64,000 nt of DNA. Source: Coriaria nepalensis (taxonomy: Eukaryota > Streptophyta > Magnoliopsida > Cucurbitales > Coriariaceae). The translations under genes were made by a program, and so were the position numbers. The notes under the pieces were generated by a model. It searched no databases, was not told where the DNA came from, and saw only the letters and a program-made list of their open reading frames with translations. Position 1 is the first letter of the stretch. Each line of letters opens with the position of its first letter. Below, in pieces: positions 51,301-62,615 of this stretch. The stretch is taken from the NCBI GenBank assembly GCA_027186245.1, contig CP114481.1, positions 31,465,501-31,529,500 of the forward strand. The letters are read 5' to 3'.

Positions 51301-52805
51301 TATGCAAGGAAAGTGTGCATTCGTTTAACCTTAAAATCATTTCAATGAGTCATTTCAAGTCAATAACTTATTTCAAAGCAAGTCGAACGAATTCAATTTT
51401 TGCACTACAGACACAAGTTTTGTGCATAACTTGCAAATGCTCAATGCAAGGAAAGTGTGCACTCATTTAACTTTAAAATCATTTCAATGAGTCATTTCAA
51501 GTGAATAACTTATTTCAAACCAAGTCGAACGAATTCAATTTTTGCACTACAAACACAAATTTTGTGCATAACTTCCAAATGATCATTGCAAGGAATGTGT
51601 GCACTCGTTTAACCTTCAAATCATTTCAATGAGTCATTTCAAGTCAATAAGTTATTTCTAACCAGGTCGAACGAATTTTATTTTTGCACTACAAACAGAA
51701 GTTTTGTGCATAACTTGCAAATAATCAATGCAAGGAAAGTGTGCATTCGTTTAACCTTAAAATCATTTCAATGAGTCATTTCAAGTCAATAAGTTATTTC
51801 AAAGCAAGTCGAACGAATTCAATTTTTGCACTACAAACACAAGTTTTGTGCATAACTTGCAAATGATCAATGCAAGGAAAGTGTGCATTCGTTTAACCTT
51901 AAAATCATTTCAATGAGTCATTTCAAGTCAATAACTTATTTCAAAGCAAGTCGAACGAATTCAATTTTTGCACCACAAACACAAGTTTTGTGCTTAACTT
52001 CCAAATGATCATTGCAAGGAAAGTGTGCATTCGTTTAACCTTAAAATCATTTCAATGAGTCATTTCAAGTCAATAACTTATTTCAAAGCAAGTCGATCGA
52101 ATTTTATTTTTGCACTACAAACAGAAGTTTTGTGCATAACTTGCAAATGATCAATGCAAGGAAAGTGTGCATTCGTTTAACCTTAAAATCATTTCAATGA
52201 GTCATTTCAAGTCAATAACTTATTTCTAAGCAAGTCGAACGAATTCAGTTTTTGCAGTACAAACAGAAGTTTTGTGCATAACTTGCAAATGATCAATGCA
52301 AGGAAAGTGTGCATTCGTTTAACCTTAAAATCATTTCAATGAGTCATTTCAAGTCAATAACTTATTTCAAAGCAAGTCGAACGAATTCTATTTTTTCACT
52401 ACAAACAGAAGTTTTTTCCATAACTTGCAAATGATTTATGCAAGGAAAGTGTGCATTCGTTTAACTTAAAATCATTTCAATGAGTCATTTCAGGTCAATG
52501 ACTTATTTCAAAGCAAGTTGAACGAATTCTATTTTTAAACTACAAACACAAGTTTTGTGCATAACTTGCAAATGATCAATGCAAGGAAAGTGTGCATTCG
52601 TTTAACTTAAAATCATTTCAATGAGTCATTTCAAGTCAATAAGTTATTTCTAACCAAGTCGAACGAATTCAATTTTTGCACTACAAACACAAGTTTTGTG
52701 CATAACTTGCAAATGATCATTGGAAGGAAAGTGTGCATTCGTTTAACCTTAAAATCATTTCAATGAGTCATTTCAAGTCAATAACTTATTTCAAAGCAAG
52801 TCGAA
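48190..52805. repeat. 16-mer HOR, two tandem copies, period 2270 bp
   Basis: Copies run about 48190-50459 and 50460-52805. Pairs at exactly 2270 bp are GCAAATGCTC (48311/50581), ACCGGGTCGA (48681/50951) and ACCAGGTCGA (49391/51661), with ATGAATCATTTCAGGTG, TTTGTTCATAAC, GTTCAACC, GCAACTGATTTATG, CACCACAAAC and GTGCTTAAC in the same order. Differences are few: ATAACTTATTTC/ATAACTTTTTTC near 50655 and CACTCGTTT/CACTCATTT near 51473. After 52,810 the sequence switches to the CTATTTTCGCAC unit of the 23-mer family. Confidence 0.88.
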
Positions 52806-54889
52806 CGAATTCTATTTTCGCACTACAAACAGAAGTTTTTTGCATAACTTGCAAATTATCAATGCAAGGAAAGTGTGCATTCGTTTAACCTTAAAATCAT
52901 TTCAATGAGTCATTTCAAGTCAATAACTTATTTCAAAGCAAGTCGAACGAATTCAATTTTTGCACTACAAACACAAGTTTTGTGCATAACTTCCAAATGA
53001 TCATTGCAAGGAAAGTGTGCATTCGTTTAACCTTCAAATCATTTCAATGAGTCATTTCAAGTCAATAACTTATTTCAAAGCAAGTCGATCGAATTTTATT
53101 TTTGCACTACAAACAGAAGTTTTGTGGATAACTTGCAAATGATCAATGCAAGGAAAGTGTGCATTCGTTTAACCTTAAAATCATTTCAATGAGTCATTTC
53201 AAGTCAATAACTTATTTCAAAGCAAGTCGAACGAATTCAATTTTTGCAGTACAAACTGAAGTTTTGTGCATAACTTGCAAATGATCAATGCAAGGAAAGT
53301 GTGCATTCGTTTAACCTTAAAATCATTTCAATGAGTCATTTCAAGTCAATAACTTATTTCAAAGCAAGTCGAACGAATTCAATTTTTGCACTACAAACAG
53401 AAGTTTTGTGCATAACTTGCAAATGATCAATGCAAGGAAAGTGTGCACTCGTTTAACCTTCAAATCATTTCAATGAGTCATTTCAAGTTAATAACTTATT
53501 TCACAGCAAGTCGAACGAATTCTATTTTTGCAGTACAAACACAAGTTTTGTGCATAACTTCCAAATGATCATTGCAAGGAAAGTGTGCATTCGTTTAACC
53601 TTAAAATCATTTCAGTGAGTCATTTCAAGTCAATAACTTATTTCAAAGCAAGTCGAACGAATTCTATTTTTTCACTACAAACACAAGTTTTGTGCATAAC
53701 TTGCAAGTGATTTATGCAAGGAAAGTGTGCATTCGTTTAACTTAAAATCATTTCAATGAGTCATTTCAAGTCAATGACTTATTTCAAAGCAAGTCGAACG
53801 AATTCAATTTTTAAACTACAAACACAAGTTTTGTGCATAACTTGCAAATGATCATTGCAAGGAAAGTGTGCATTCGTTTAACTTAAAATCATTTCAATGA
53901 GTCATTTCAAGTCAATAAGTTATTTCTAACCAAGTCGAACGAATTCAATTTTTGCACTACAAACACAAGTTTTGTGCATAACTTGCAAGTGATCAATGCA
54001 AGGAAAGTGTGCATTCGTTTAACCTTAAAATCATTTCAATGAGTCATTTCAAGTCAATAACTTATTTCAAAGCAAGTCGAACGAATTCAATTTTTGCACT
54101 ACAAACACAAGTTTTGTGCATAACTTGCAAATTATCAATGCAAGGAAAGTGTGCATTCGTTTAACCTTAAAATCATTTCAATGAGTCATTTCAAGTCAAT
54201 AACTTATTTCAAAGCAAGTCGAACGAATTCAATTTTTGCACTACAAACACAAGTTTTGTGCATAACTTGCAAATGATCAATGCAAAAAAAGTGTGCATTC
54301 GTTTAACCTTAATATCATTTCAATGAGTCATTTCAAGTCAATAACTTATTTCAAAGCAAGTCGAACGAATTCAATTTTTGTACTACAAACACAAGTTTTG
54401 TGCATAACTTGCAAATGATCAATGCAACGAAAGTGTGCACTCGTTTAACCTTCAAATCATTTCAATGAGTCATTTCAAGTTAATAACTTATTTCAAAGCA
54501 AGTCGAACGAATTCTATTTTTTCACTACAAACAGAAGTTTTTTGCATAACTTGCAAATGATCAATGCAAGGAAAGTGTGCACTCGTTTAACCTTCAAATC
54601 ATTTCAATGAGTCATTTCAAGTTAATAACTTATTTCACAGCAACTCGAACGAATTCTATTTTTTCACTACAAACAGAAGTTTTGTGCATAACTTGCAAAT
54701 GATCAATGCAAGGAAAGTGTGCACTCGTTTAACCTTCAAATCATTTCAATGAGTCATTTCAAGTCAATAACTTATTTCAAAGCAAGTCGAACGAATTCTA
54801 TTTTTTCACTACAAACAGAAGTTTTTTGCATAACTTGCAAATGATCAATGCAAGGAAAGTGTGCATTCGTTTAACCTTTAAATCATTTC
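52806..54889. repeat. Mixed right-family monomers, including the 39.3-kb-type run
   Basis: About 52,812-53,180 follows the 23-mer order seen at 47,419 (CTATTTTCGCAC then GTCGATCGAATTTT with GTGGATAAC). It then departs: GAGTCATTTC replaces GAGCCATTTC, and GCAGTACAAACTGAAG appears near 53247. From about 54,170 the run CTTAATATC (54310), TTTTTGTACTAC and GCAACGAAAG matches 39.3-39.7 kb at 14,899 bp. A poly-A slip, GCAAAAAAAGTG, lies near 54,284. No gene is seen. Confidence 0.7.
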
Positions 54890-57700
54890 AATGAGTCATT
54901 TCAAGTCAATAACTTATTTCAAAGCAAGTCGAACGAATTCTATTTTTGCACTACAAACACCAGTTTTGTGCATAACTTGAAAATGATCATTGCAAGGAAA
55001 GTGTGCATTCGTTTAACCTTAAAATCATTTCAATGAGTCATTTCAAGTTAATAACTTATTTCAAAGCAAGTCGAACGAATTCAATTTTTGCACTACAAAC
55101 ACAAGTTTTGTGCATAACTTCCAAATGATCATTGCAAGGAAAGTGTGCATTCGTTTAACCTTAAAATCATTTCAATGAGTCATTTGAAGTCAATAACTTA
55201 TTTCAAAGCAAGTCGAACGAATTCTATTTTTTCACTACAAACAGAAGTTTTTTGCATAACTTGCAAATGATCAATGCAAGGAAAGTGTGCATTCGTTTAA
55301 CATTTAAATCATTTCAATGAGTCATTTCAAGTCAATAACTTATTTCAAAGCAAGTCGAACGAATTCTATTTTTGCACTACAAACACAAGTTTTGTGCATA
55401 ACTTGAAAATGATCATTGCAAGGAAAGTGTGCATTCGTTTAACCTTAAAATCATTTCAATGAGTCATTTCAAATCAATAACTTATTTCAAAGCAAGTCGA
55501 ACGAATTCAATTTTTGCACTACAAACACAAGTTTTGTGCATAACTTGCAAATGATCAATGCAAGGAAAGTGTGCATTCGTTTAACCTTAAAATCATTTCA
55601 ATGAGTCATTTCAAGTCAATAAGTTATTTCTAACCAAGTCGAACGAATTCAATTTTTGCACTACAAACACAAGTTTTGTGCATAACTTGCAAATGATCAT
55701 TGCAAGGAAAGTGTGCATTCGTTTAACCTTAAAATCATTTCAGTGATTCATTTCAAGCCAATAACTTATTTCAAAGCAAGTCGAACGAATTCTATTTTTG
55801 CACTACAAACACAAGTTTTGTGCATAACTTGCAAATGAGCAATGCAAGGAAAGTGTGCATTCGCTTAACCTTAAAATCATTTCAATGAGTCATTTCAAGT
55901 CAATAAGTTATTTCTAACCAAGTCGAACGAATTCAATTTTTGCACTACAAACACAAGTTTTGTGCATAACTTCCAAATGATCATTGCAAGGAAAGTGTGC
56001 ATTCCTTTAACCTTAAAATCATTTAAATGAGTCATTTCAAGTCAATAACTTATTTCAAAGCAGGTCGAACGAATTTTATTTTTGCACTACAAACAGAAGT
56101 TTTGTGCATAACTTGCAAATGATCAATGCAAGGAAAGTGTGCATTCGTTTAACCTTAAAATCATTTCAATGAGTCATTGCAAGTCAATAACTTATTTCAA
56201 AGCAAGTCGAATGAATTCAATTTTTGCAGTACAAACAGAAGTTTTGTGCATAACTTGCAAATGATCAATGCAAGGAAAGTGTGCATTCGTTTAACCTTAA
56301 AATCATTTCAATGAGGCATTTCAAGTCAATAACTTATTTCAAAGCAAGTCGAACGAATTCTATTTTTTCACTACAAACAGAAGTTTTTTCAATAACTTGC
56401 AAATGATTTATGCAAGGAAAGTGTGCATTCGTTTAACTTAAAATCATTTCAATGAGTTATTTCAAGTCAATGACTTATTTCAAAGCAAGTTGAACGAATT
56501 CTATTTTTAAACTACAAACACAAGTTTTGTGCATAACTTGCAAATGATCAATGCAAGGAAAGTGTGCATTCGTTTAACTTAAAATCATTTCAATGAGTCA
56601 TTTCAAGTCAATAAGTTATTTCTAACCAAGTCGAATGAATTCAATTTTTGCACTACAAACACAAGTTTTGTGCATAACTTGCAAATGATCATTGGAAGGA
56701 AAGTGTGCATTCGTTTAACCTTAAAATCATTTCAATGAGTCATTTCAAGTCAATAACTTATTTCAAAGCAAGTCGAACGAATTCTATTTTCGCACTACAA
56801 ACAGAAGTTTTTTGCATAACTTGCAAATTATCAATGCAAGGAAAGTGTGCATTCGTTTAACCTTAAAATCATTTCAATGAGTCATTTCAAGTCAATAACT
56901 TATTTCAAAGCAAGTCGAACGAATTCAATTTTTGCACTACAAACACAAGTTTTGTGCATAACTTCCAAATGATCATTGCAAGGAAAGTGTGCATTCGTTT
57001 AACCTTCAAATCATTTCAATGAGTCATTTCAAGTCAATAACTTATTTCAAAGCAAGTCGAGCGAATTTTATTTTTGCACTACAAACAGAAGTTTTGTGGA
57101 TAACTTGCAAATGATCAATGCAAGGAAAGTGTGCATTCGTTTAACCTTAAAATCATTTCAATGAGTCATTTCAAGTCAATAACTTATTTCAAAGCAAGCC
57201 GAACGAATTCCATTTTTGCACTACAAACAGAAGTTTTGTGCATAACTTGCAAATGATCAATGCAAGGAAAGTGTGCACTCGTTTAACCTTGAAATCATTT
57301 CAATGAGTCATTTCAAGTTAATAACTTATTTCACAGCAAGTCGAACGAATTCAATTTTTGCAGTACAAACAGAAGTTTTGTGCATAACTTGCAAATGATC
57401 AATGCAAGGAAAGTGTGCATTCGTTTAACCTTAAAATCGTTTCAATGAGTCATTTCAAGTCAATAACTTATTTCAAAGCAAGTCGAACGAATTCTATTTT
57501 TTCACTACAAACAGAAGTTTTTTCCATAACTTGCAAATGATTTATGCAAGGAAAGTGTGCATTCGTTTAACCTTAAAATCATTTCAATGAGTCATTTCAA
57601 GTGAATAACTTATTTCAAAGCAAGTCGAACGAATTCAATTTTTGCACTACAGACACAAGTTTTGTGCATAACTTGCAAATGCTCAATGCAAGGAAAGTGT
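54890..57700. repeat. Diverged further copy of the 3264-bp HOR
   Basis: Markers lie at a constant 12,629 bp (89 monomers) from the 42.26-45.05 kb stretch: CTTGAAAATGATC (42351/54980 and 42777/55406), CAGTGATTCATTTCAAGCC (near 43111/55740) and GAGTTATTTC (43825/56454), followed by CTATTTTCGCAC (56784), a GTCGAGCGAATTTT variant and GCAAGCCGAACG. About 55,830-56,200 does not match its counterpart although the register is kept (ATGAGCAATGC, TCGCTTAACC). Copy-specific changes include AACCAAGTCG for AACCACGTCG and GAGTCATTTC for GAGCCATTTC. Confidence 0.75.
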
Positions 57701-59080
57701 GCACTCGTTTAACCTTCAAATCATTTCAATAAGTCATTTCAAGTTAATAACTTATTTCAAAGTAAGTCGAACGAATTCAATTTTTGCACTACAAACACAA
57801 GTTTTGTGCATAACTTCCAAATGATCAATGCAAGGAAAGTGTGCATTCGTTTAACTTTAAAATCATTTCAATGAATCATTTCAAGTGAATAACTTATTTC
57901 AAAGCAAGTCGAACGAATTCAATTTTTGCACTACAAACACAAGTTTTGTGCATAACTTCCAAATGATCATTGCAAGGAATGTGTGCACTCGTTTAACCTT
58001 CAAATCATTTCAATGAGTCATTTGAAGTCAATAAGTTATTTCTAACCGGGTCGAACGAATTTTATTTTTGCACTACAAACAGAAGTTTTGTGCATAACTT
58101 GCAAATCATCAATGCAAGGAAAGTGTGCATTCGTTTAACCTTAAAATCATTTCAATGAGTCATTTCAAGTCAATAACTTATTTCAAAGCAAGTCGAACGA
58201 ATTCAATTTTTGCAGTACAAACAGAAGTTTTGTGCATAACTTGCAAATGATCAATGCAAGGAAAGTGTGCATTCGTTCAACCTTAAAATCATTTCAATGA
58301 GTCATTTCAAGTCAATAACTTATTTCAAAGCAAGTCGAACGAATTCTATTTTTTCACTACAAACAGAAGTTTTTTGCATAACTTGCAACTGATTTATGCA
58401 AGGAAAGTGTGCATTCGTTTAACCTTAAAATCATTTCAATGAGTCATTTCAAGTCAATAACTTATTTCAAAGCAAGTCGAACGAATTCAATTTTTGCACT
58501 ACAGACACAAGTTTTGTGCATAACTTGCAAATGCTCAATGCAAGGAAAGTGTGCACTCGTTTAACTTTAAAATCATTTCAATGAGTCATTTCAAGTGAAT
58601 AACTTATTTCAAACCAAGTCGAACGAATTCAATTTTTGCACTACAAACACAAGTTTTGTGCATAACTTCCAAATGATCATTGCAAGGAATGTGTGCACTC
58701 GTTTAACCTTCAAATCATTTCAATGAGTCATTTCAAGTCAATAAGTTATTTCTAACCAGGTCGAACGAATTTTATTTTTGCACTACAAACAGAAGTTTTG
58801 TGCATAACTTGCAAATGATCAATGCAAGGAAAGTGTGCATTCGTTTAACCTTAAAATCATTTCAATGAGTCATTTCAAGTCAATAAGTTATTTCAAAGCA
58901 AGTCGAACGAATTCAATTTGTGCACTACAAACACAAGTTTTGTGCATAACTTGCAAATGATCAATGCAAGGAAAGTGTGCATTCGTTTAACCTTAAAATC
59001 ATTTCAATGAGTCATTTCAAGTCAATAACTTATTTCAAAGCAAGTCGAACGAATTCAATTTTTGCACCACAAACACAAGT
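57600..59080. repeat. Third copy of the left part of the 16-mer HOR
   Basis: At 9364 bp (66 monomers) from the first 16-mer copy, ACCGGG (48681/58045), ACCAGG (49391/58755) and CACCACAAAC (49701/59065) all pair. Copy-specific changes include CAATAAGTCA near 57,728, TCATTTGAAGTC near 58,018, TTGCAAATCATC near 58,100 and GAATTCAATTTGTGCAC at about 58,911. Homology ends near 59,080, where GTGCATAACTTCC replaces GTGCTTAACTTCC. Confidence 0.8.
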
Positions 59081-59508
59081 TTTGTGCATAACTTCCAAAT
59101 GATCATTGCAAGGAATGTGTGCACTCGTTTAACCTTCAAATCATTTCAATGAGTCATTTCAAGTCAATAAGTTATTTCTAACCAGGTCGAACGAATTTTA
59201 TTTTTGCACTACAAACAGAAGTTTTGTGCATAACTTGCAAATGATCAATGCAAGGAAAGTGTGCATTCGTTTAACCTTAAAATCATTTCAATGAGTCATT
59301 TCAAGTCAATAAGTTATTTCAAAGCAAGTCGAACGAATTCAATTTTTGCACTACAAACACAAGTTTTGTGCATAACTTGCAAATGATCAATGCAAGGAAA
59401 GTGTGCATTCGTTTAACCTTAAAATCATTTCAATGAGTCATTTCAAGTCAATAACTTATTTCAAAGCAAGTCGAACGAATTCAATTTTTGCACCACAAAC
59501 ACAAGTTT
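58640..59508. repeat. Trimer duplication, period 426 bp
   Basis: ACCAGGTCG lies at 58755 and 59181, 426 bp apart. The three-unit series ACTTCC/GGAATGTGTGC, ACCAGGTCG and ATAAGTTATTTCAAAGC plus CACCACAAAC is present twice. The second copy has CAATTTTTGCAC where the first has CAATTTGTGCAC. Confidence 0.75.
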
Positions 59509-61380
59509 TGTGCTTAACTTCCAAATGATCATTGCAAGGAAAGTGTGCATTCGTTTAACCTTAAAATCATTTCAATGAGTCATTTCAAGTTAATAACTTA
59601 TTTCAAAGCAAGTCGAACGAATTCAATTTTTGCACTACAAACACAAGTTTTGTGCATAACTTCCAAATGATCATTGCAAGGAAAGTGTGCATTCGTTTAA
59701 CCTTAAAATCATTTCAATGAGTCATTTGAAGTCAATAACTTATTTCAAAGCAAGTCGAACGAATTCAATTTTTGCACTACAAACACAAGTTTTGTGCATA
59801 ACTTCCAAATGATCATTGCAAGGAAAGTGTGCATTCGTTTAACCTTAAAATCATTTCAATGAGTCATTTCAAGTCAATAACTTATTTCAAAGCAAGTCGA
59901 TCGAATTTTATTTTTGCACTACAAACAGAAGTTTTGTGCATAACTTGCAAATGATCAATGCAAGGAAAGTGTGCATTCGTTTAACCTTAAAATCATTTCA
60001 ATGAGTCATTTCAAGTCAATAACTTATTTCTAAGCAAGTCGAACGAATTCAGTTTTTGCAGTACAAACAGAAGTTTTGTGCATAACTTGCAAATGATCAA
60101 TGCAAGGAAAGTGTGCATTCGTTTAACCTTAAAATCATTTCAATGAGTCATTTCAAGTCAATAACTTATTTCAAAGCAAGTCGAACGAATTCTATTTTTT
60201 CACTACAAACAGAAGTTTTTTCCATAACTTGCAAATGATTTATGCAAGGAAAGTGTGCATTCGTTTAACTTAAAATCATTTCAATGAGTCATTTCAGGTC
60301 AATGACTTATTTCAAAGCAAGTTGAACGAATTCTATTTTTAAACTACAAACACAAGTTTTGTGCATAACTTGCAAATGATCAATGCAAGGAAAGTGTGCA
60401 TTCGTTTAACTTAAAATCATTTCAATGAGTCATTTCAAGTCAATAAGTTATTTCTAACCAAGTCGAACGAATTCAATTTTTGCACAACAAACACAAGTTT
60501 TGTGCATAACTTGCAAATGATCATTGGAAGGAAAGTGTGCATTCGTTTAACCTTAAAATCATTTCAATGAGTCATTTCAAGTCAATAACTTATTTCAAAG
60601 CAAGTCGAACGAATTCTATTTTCGCACTACAAACAGAAGTTTTTTGCATAACTTGCAAATTATCAATGCAAGGAAAGTGTGCATTCGTTTAACCTTAAAA
60701 TCATTTCAATGAGTCATTTCAAGTCAATAACTTATTTCAAAGCAAGTCGAACGAATTCAATTTTTGCACTACAAACACAAGTTTTGTGCATAACTTCCAA
60801 ATGATCATTGCAAGGAAAGTGTGCATTCGTTTAACCTTCAAATCATTTCAATGAGTCATTTCAAGTCGATAACTTATTTCAAAGCAAGTCGATCGAATTT
60901 TATTTTTGCACTACAAACAGAAGTTTTGTGCATAACTTGCAAATCATCAATGCAAGGAAAGTGTGCATTCGTTTAACCTTAAAATCATTTCAATGAGTCA
61001 TTTCAAGTCAATAACTTATTTCAAAGCAAGTCGAACGAATTCAATTTTTGCAGTACAAACAGAAGTTTTGTGCATAACTTGCAAATGATCAATGCAAGGA
61101 AAGTGTGCATTCGTTCAACCTTAAAATCATTTCAATGAGTCATTTCAAGTCAATAACTTATTTCAAAGCAAGTCGAACGAATTCTATTTTTTCACTACAA
61201 ACAGAAGTTTTTTGCATAACTTGCAACTGATTTATGCAAGGAAAGTGTGCATTCGTTTAACCTTAAAATCATTTCAATGAGTCATTTCAAGTCAATAACT
61301 TATTTCAAAGCAAGTCGATCGAATTTTATTTTTGCACTACAAACAGAAGTTTTGTGCATAACTTGCAAATGATCAATGCA
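59509..61380. repeat. Rearranged right-family monomers
   Basis: The run includes GTCGATCGAATTTT units (59.9, 60.9 and 61.3 kb), GAATTCAGTTTTTGCAG (about 60,047), TTTTTTCCATAAC/GATTTATG, TTTTTAAACTAC (60,345), TTCTAACCAAG, ATCATTGGAAGG and CTATTTTCGCAC (60616). This follows the right part of the 16-mer and then the 23-mer order seen at 52.05-53.1 kb. From about 60,890 it switches to GTTCAACC and GCAACTGATTTATG units of the 16-mer type. Confidence 0.7.
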
Positions 61381-62300
61381 AGGAAAGTGTGGATTCGTTT
61401 AACCTTAAAATCATTTCAATGAGTCATTTCAAGTCAATAACTTATTTCAAAGCAAGTCGAACGAATTCAATTTTTGCACTACAGACACAAGTTTTGTGCA
61501 TAACTTGCAAATGCTCAATGCAAGGAAAGTGTGCACTCGTTTAACTTTAAAATCATTTCAATGAGTCATTTCAAGTGAATAACTTATTTCAAACCAAGTC
61601 GAACGAATTCAATTTTTGCACTACAAACACAAGTTTTGTGCATAACTTCCAAATGATCATTGCAAGGAATGTGTGCACTCGTTTAACCTTCAAATCATTT
61701 CAATGAGTCATTTCAAGTCAATAAGTTATTTCTAACCAGGTCGAACGAATTTTATTTTTGCACTACAAACAGAAGTTTTGTGCATAACTTGCAAATGATC
61801 AATGCAAGGAAAGTGTGCATTCGTTTAACCTTAAAATCATTTCAATGAGTCATTTCAAGTCAATAAGTTATTTCAAAGCAAGTCGAACGAATTCAATTTG
61901 TGCACTACAAACACAAGTTTTGTGCATAACTTGCAAATGATCAATGCAAGGAAAGTGTGCATTCGTTTAACCTTAAAATCATTTCAATGAGTCATTTCAA
62001 GTCAATAACTTATTTCAAAGCAAGTCGAACGAATTCAATTTTTGCACCACAAACACAAGTTTTGTGCATAACTTCCAAATGATCATTGCAAGGAATGTGT
62101 GCACTCGTTTAACCTTCAAATCATTTCAATGAGTCATTTCAAGTCAATAAGTTATTTCTAACCGGGTCGAACGAATTTTATTTTTGCACTACAAACAGAA
62201 GTTTTGTGCATAACTTGCAAATGATCAATGCAAGGAAAGTGTGCATTCGTTTAACCTTAAAATCATTTCAATGAGTCATTTCAAGTCAATAACTTATTTC
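61380..62300. repeat. Copy of 58,400-59,320 at offset 2980 bp
   Basis: TCTAACCAGG (58751/61731) and ATTCAATTTGTGCAC (58911/61891) are 2980 bp apart (21 monomers). The G of CAATTTGTGC was seen only in these two units, which supports direct copying. The copies differ at ACCAGG (59181) against ACCGGG (62161), and part near 62,310 (GCACTACAAACAC against GCAGTACAAACAG). Confidence 0.8.
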
Positions 62301-62581
62301 AAAGCAAGTCGAACGAATTCAATTTTTGCAGTACAAACAGAAGTTTTGTGCATAACTTGTAAATGATCAATGCAAGGAAAGTGTGCATTCATTTAACCTT
62401 AAAATCATTTCAATGAGTCATTTCAAGTCAATAACTTATTTCAAAGCAAGTCGAACGAATTCTATTTTTTCACTACAAACAGAAGTTTTTTACATAACTT
62501 GCAAATGATTTATGCAAGGAAAGTGTGCATTCGTTTAACTTAAAATCATTTCAATGAGTCATTTCAAGTCAATGACTTATT

Positions 62582-62615
62582 TCAAAGCAAGTTGAACGAA
62601 TTCTATTTTTAAACT
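62582..62615. repeat. Truncated 34-bp monomer; only large break in periodicity
   Basis: TCAAAGCAAG starts at 62582 and again at 62616, 34 bp apart instead of 142, so about 108 bp are missing. The left side is a TTGAACG/TTTTTAAACT unit that stops inside TTTTTAAACT. It resumes directly in TTCAAAGCAAGTCG of a different unit. Only about one base of overlap is visible at the joint. Long-range offsets across it (for example 54310/63427 = 65 x 142 - 113) confirm the loss. Confidence 0.92.
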
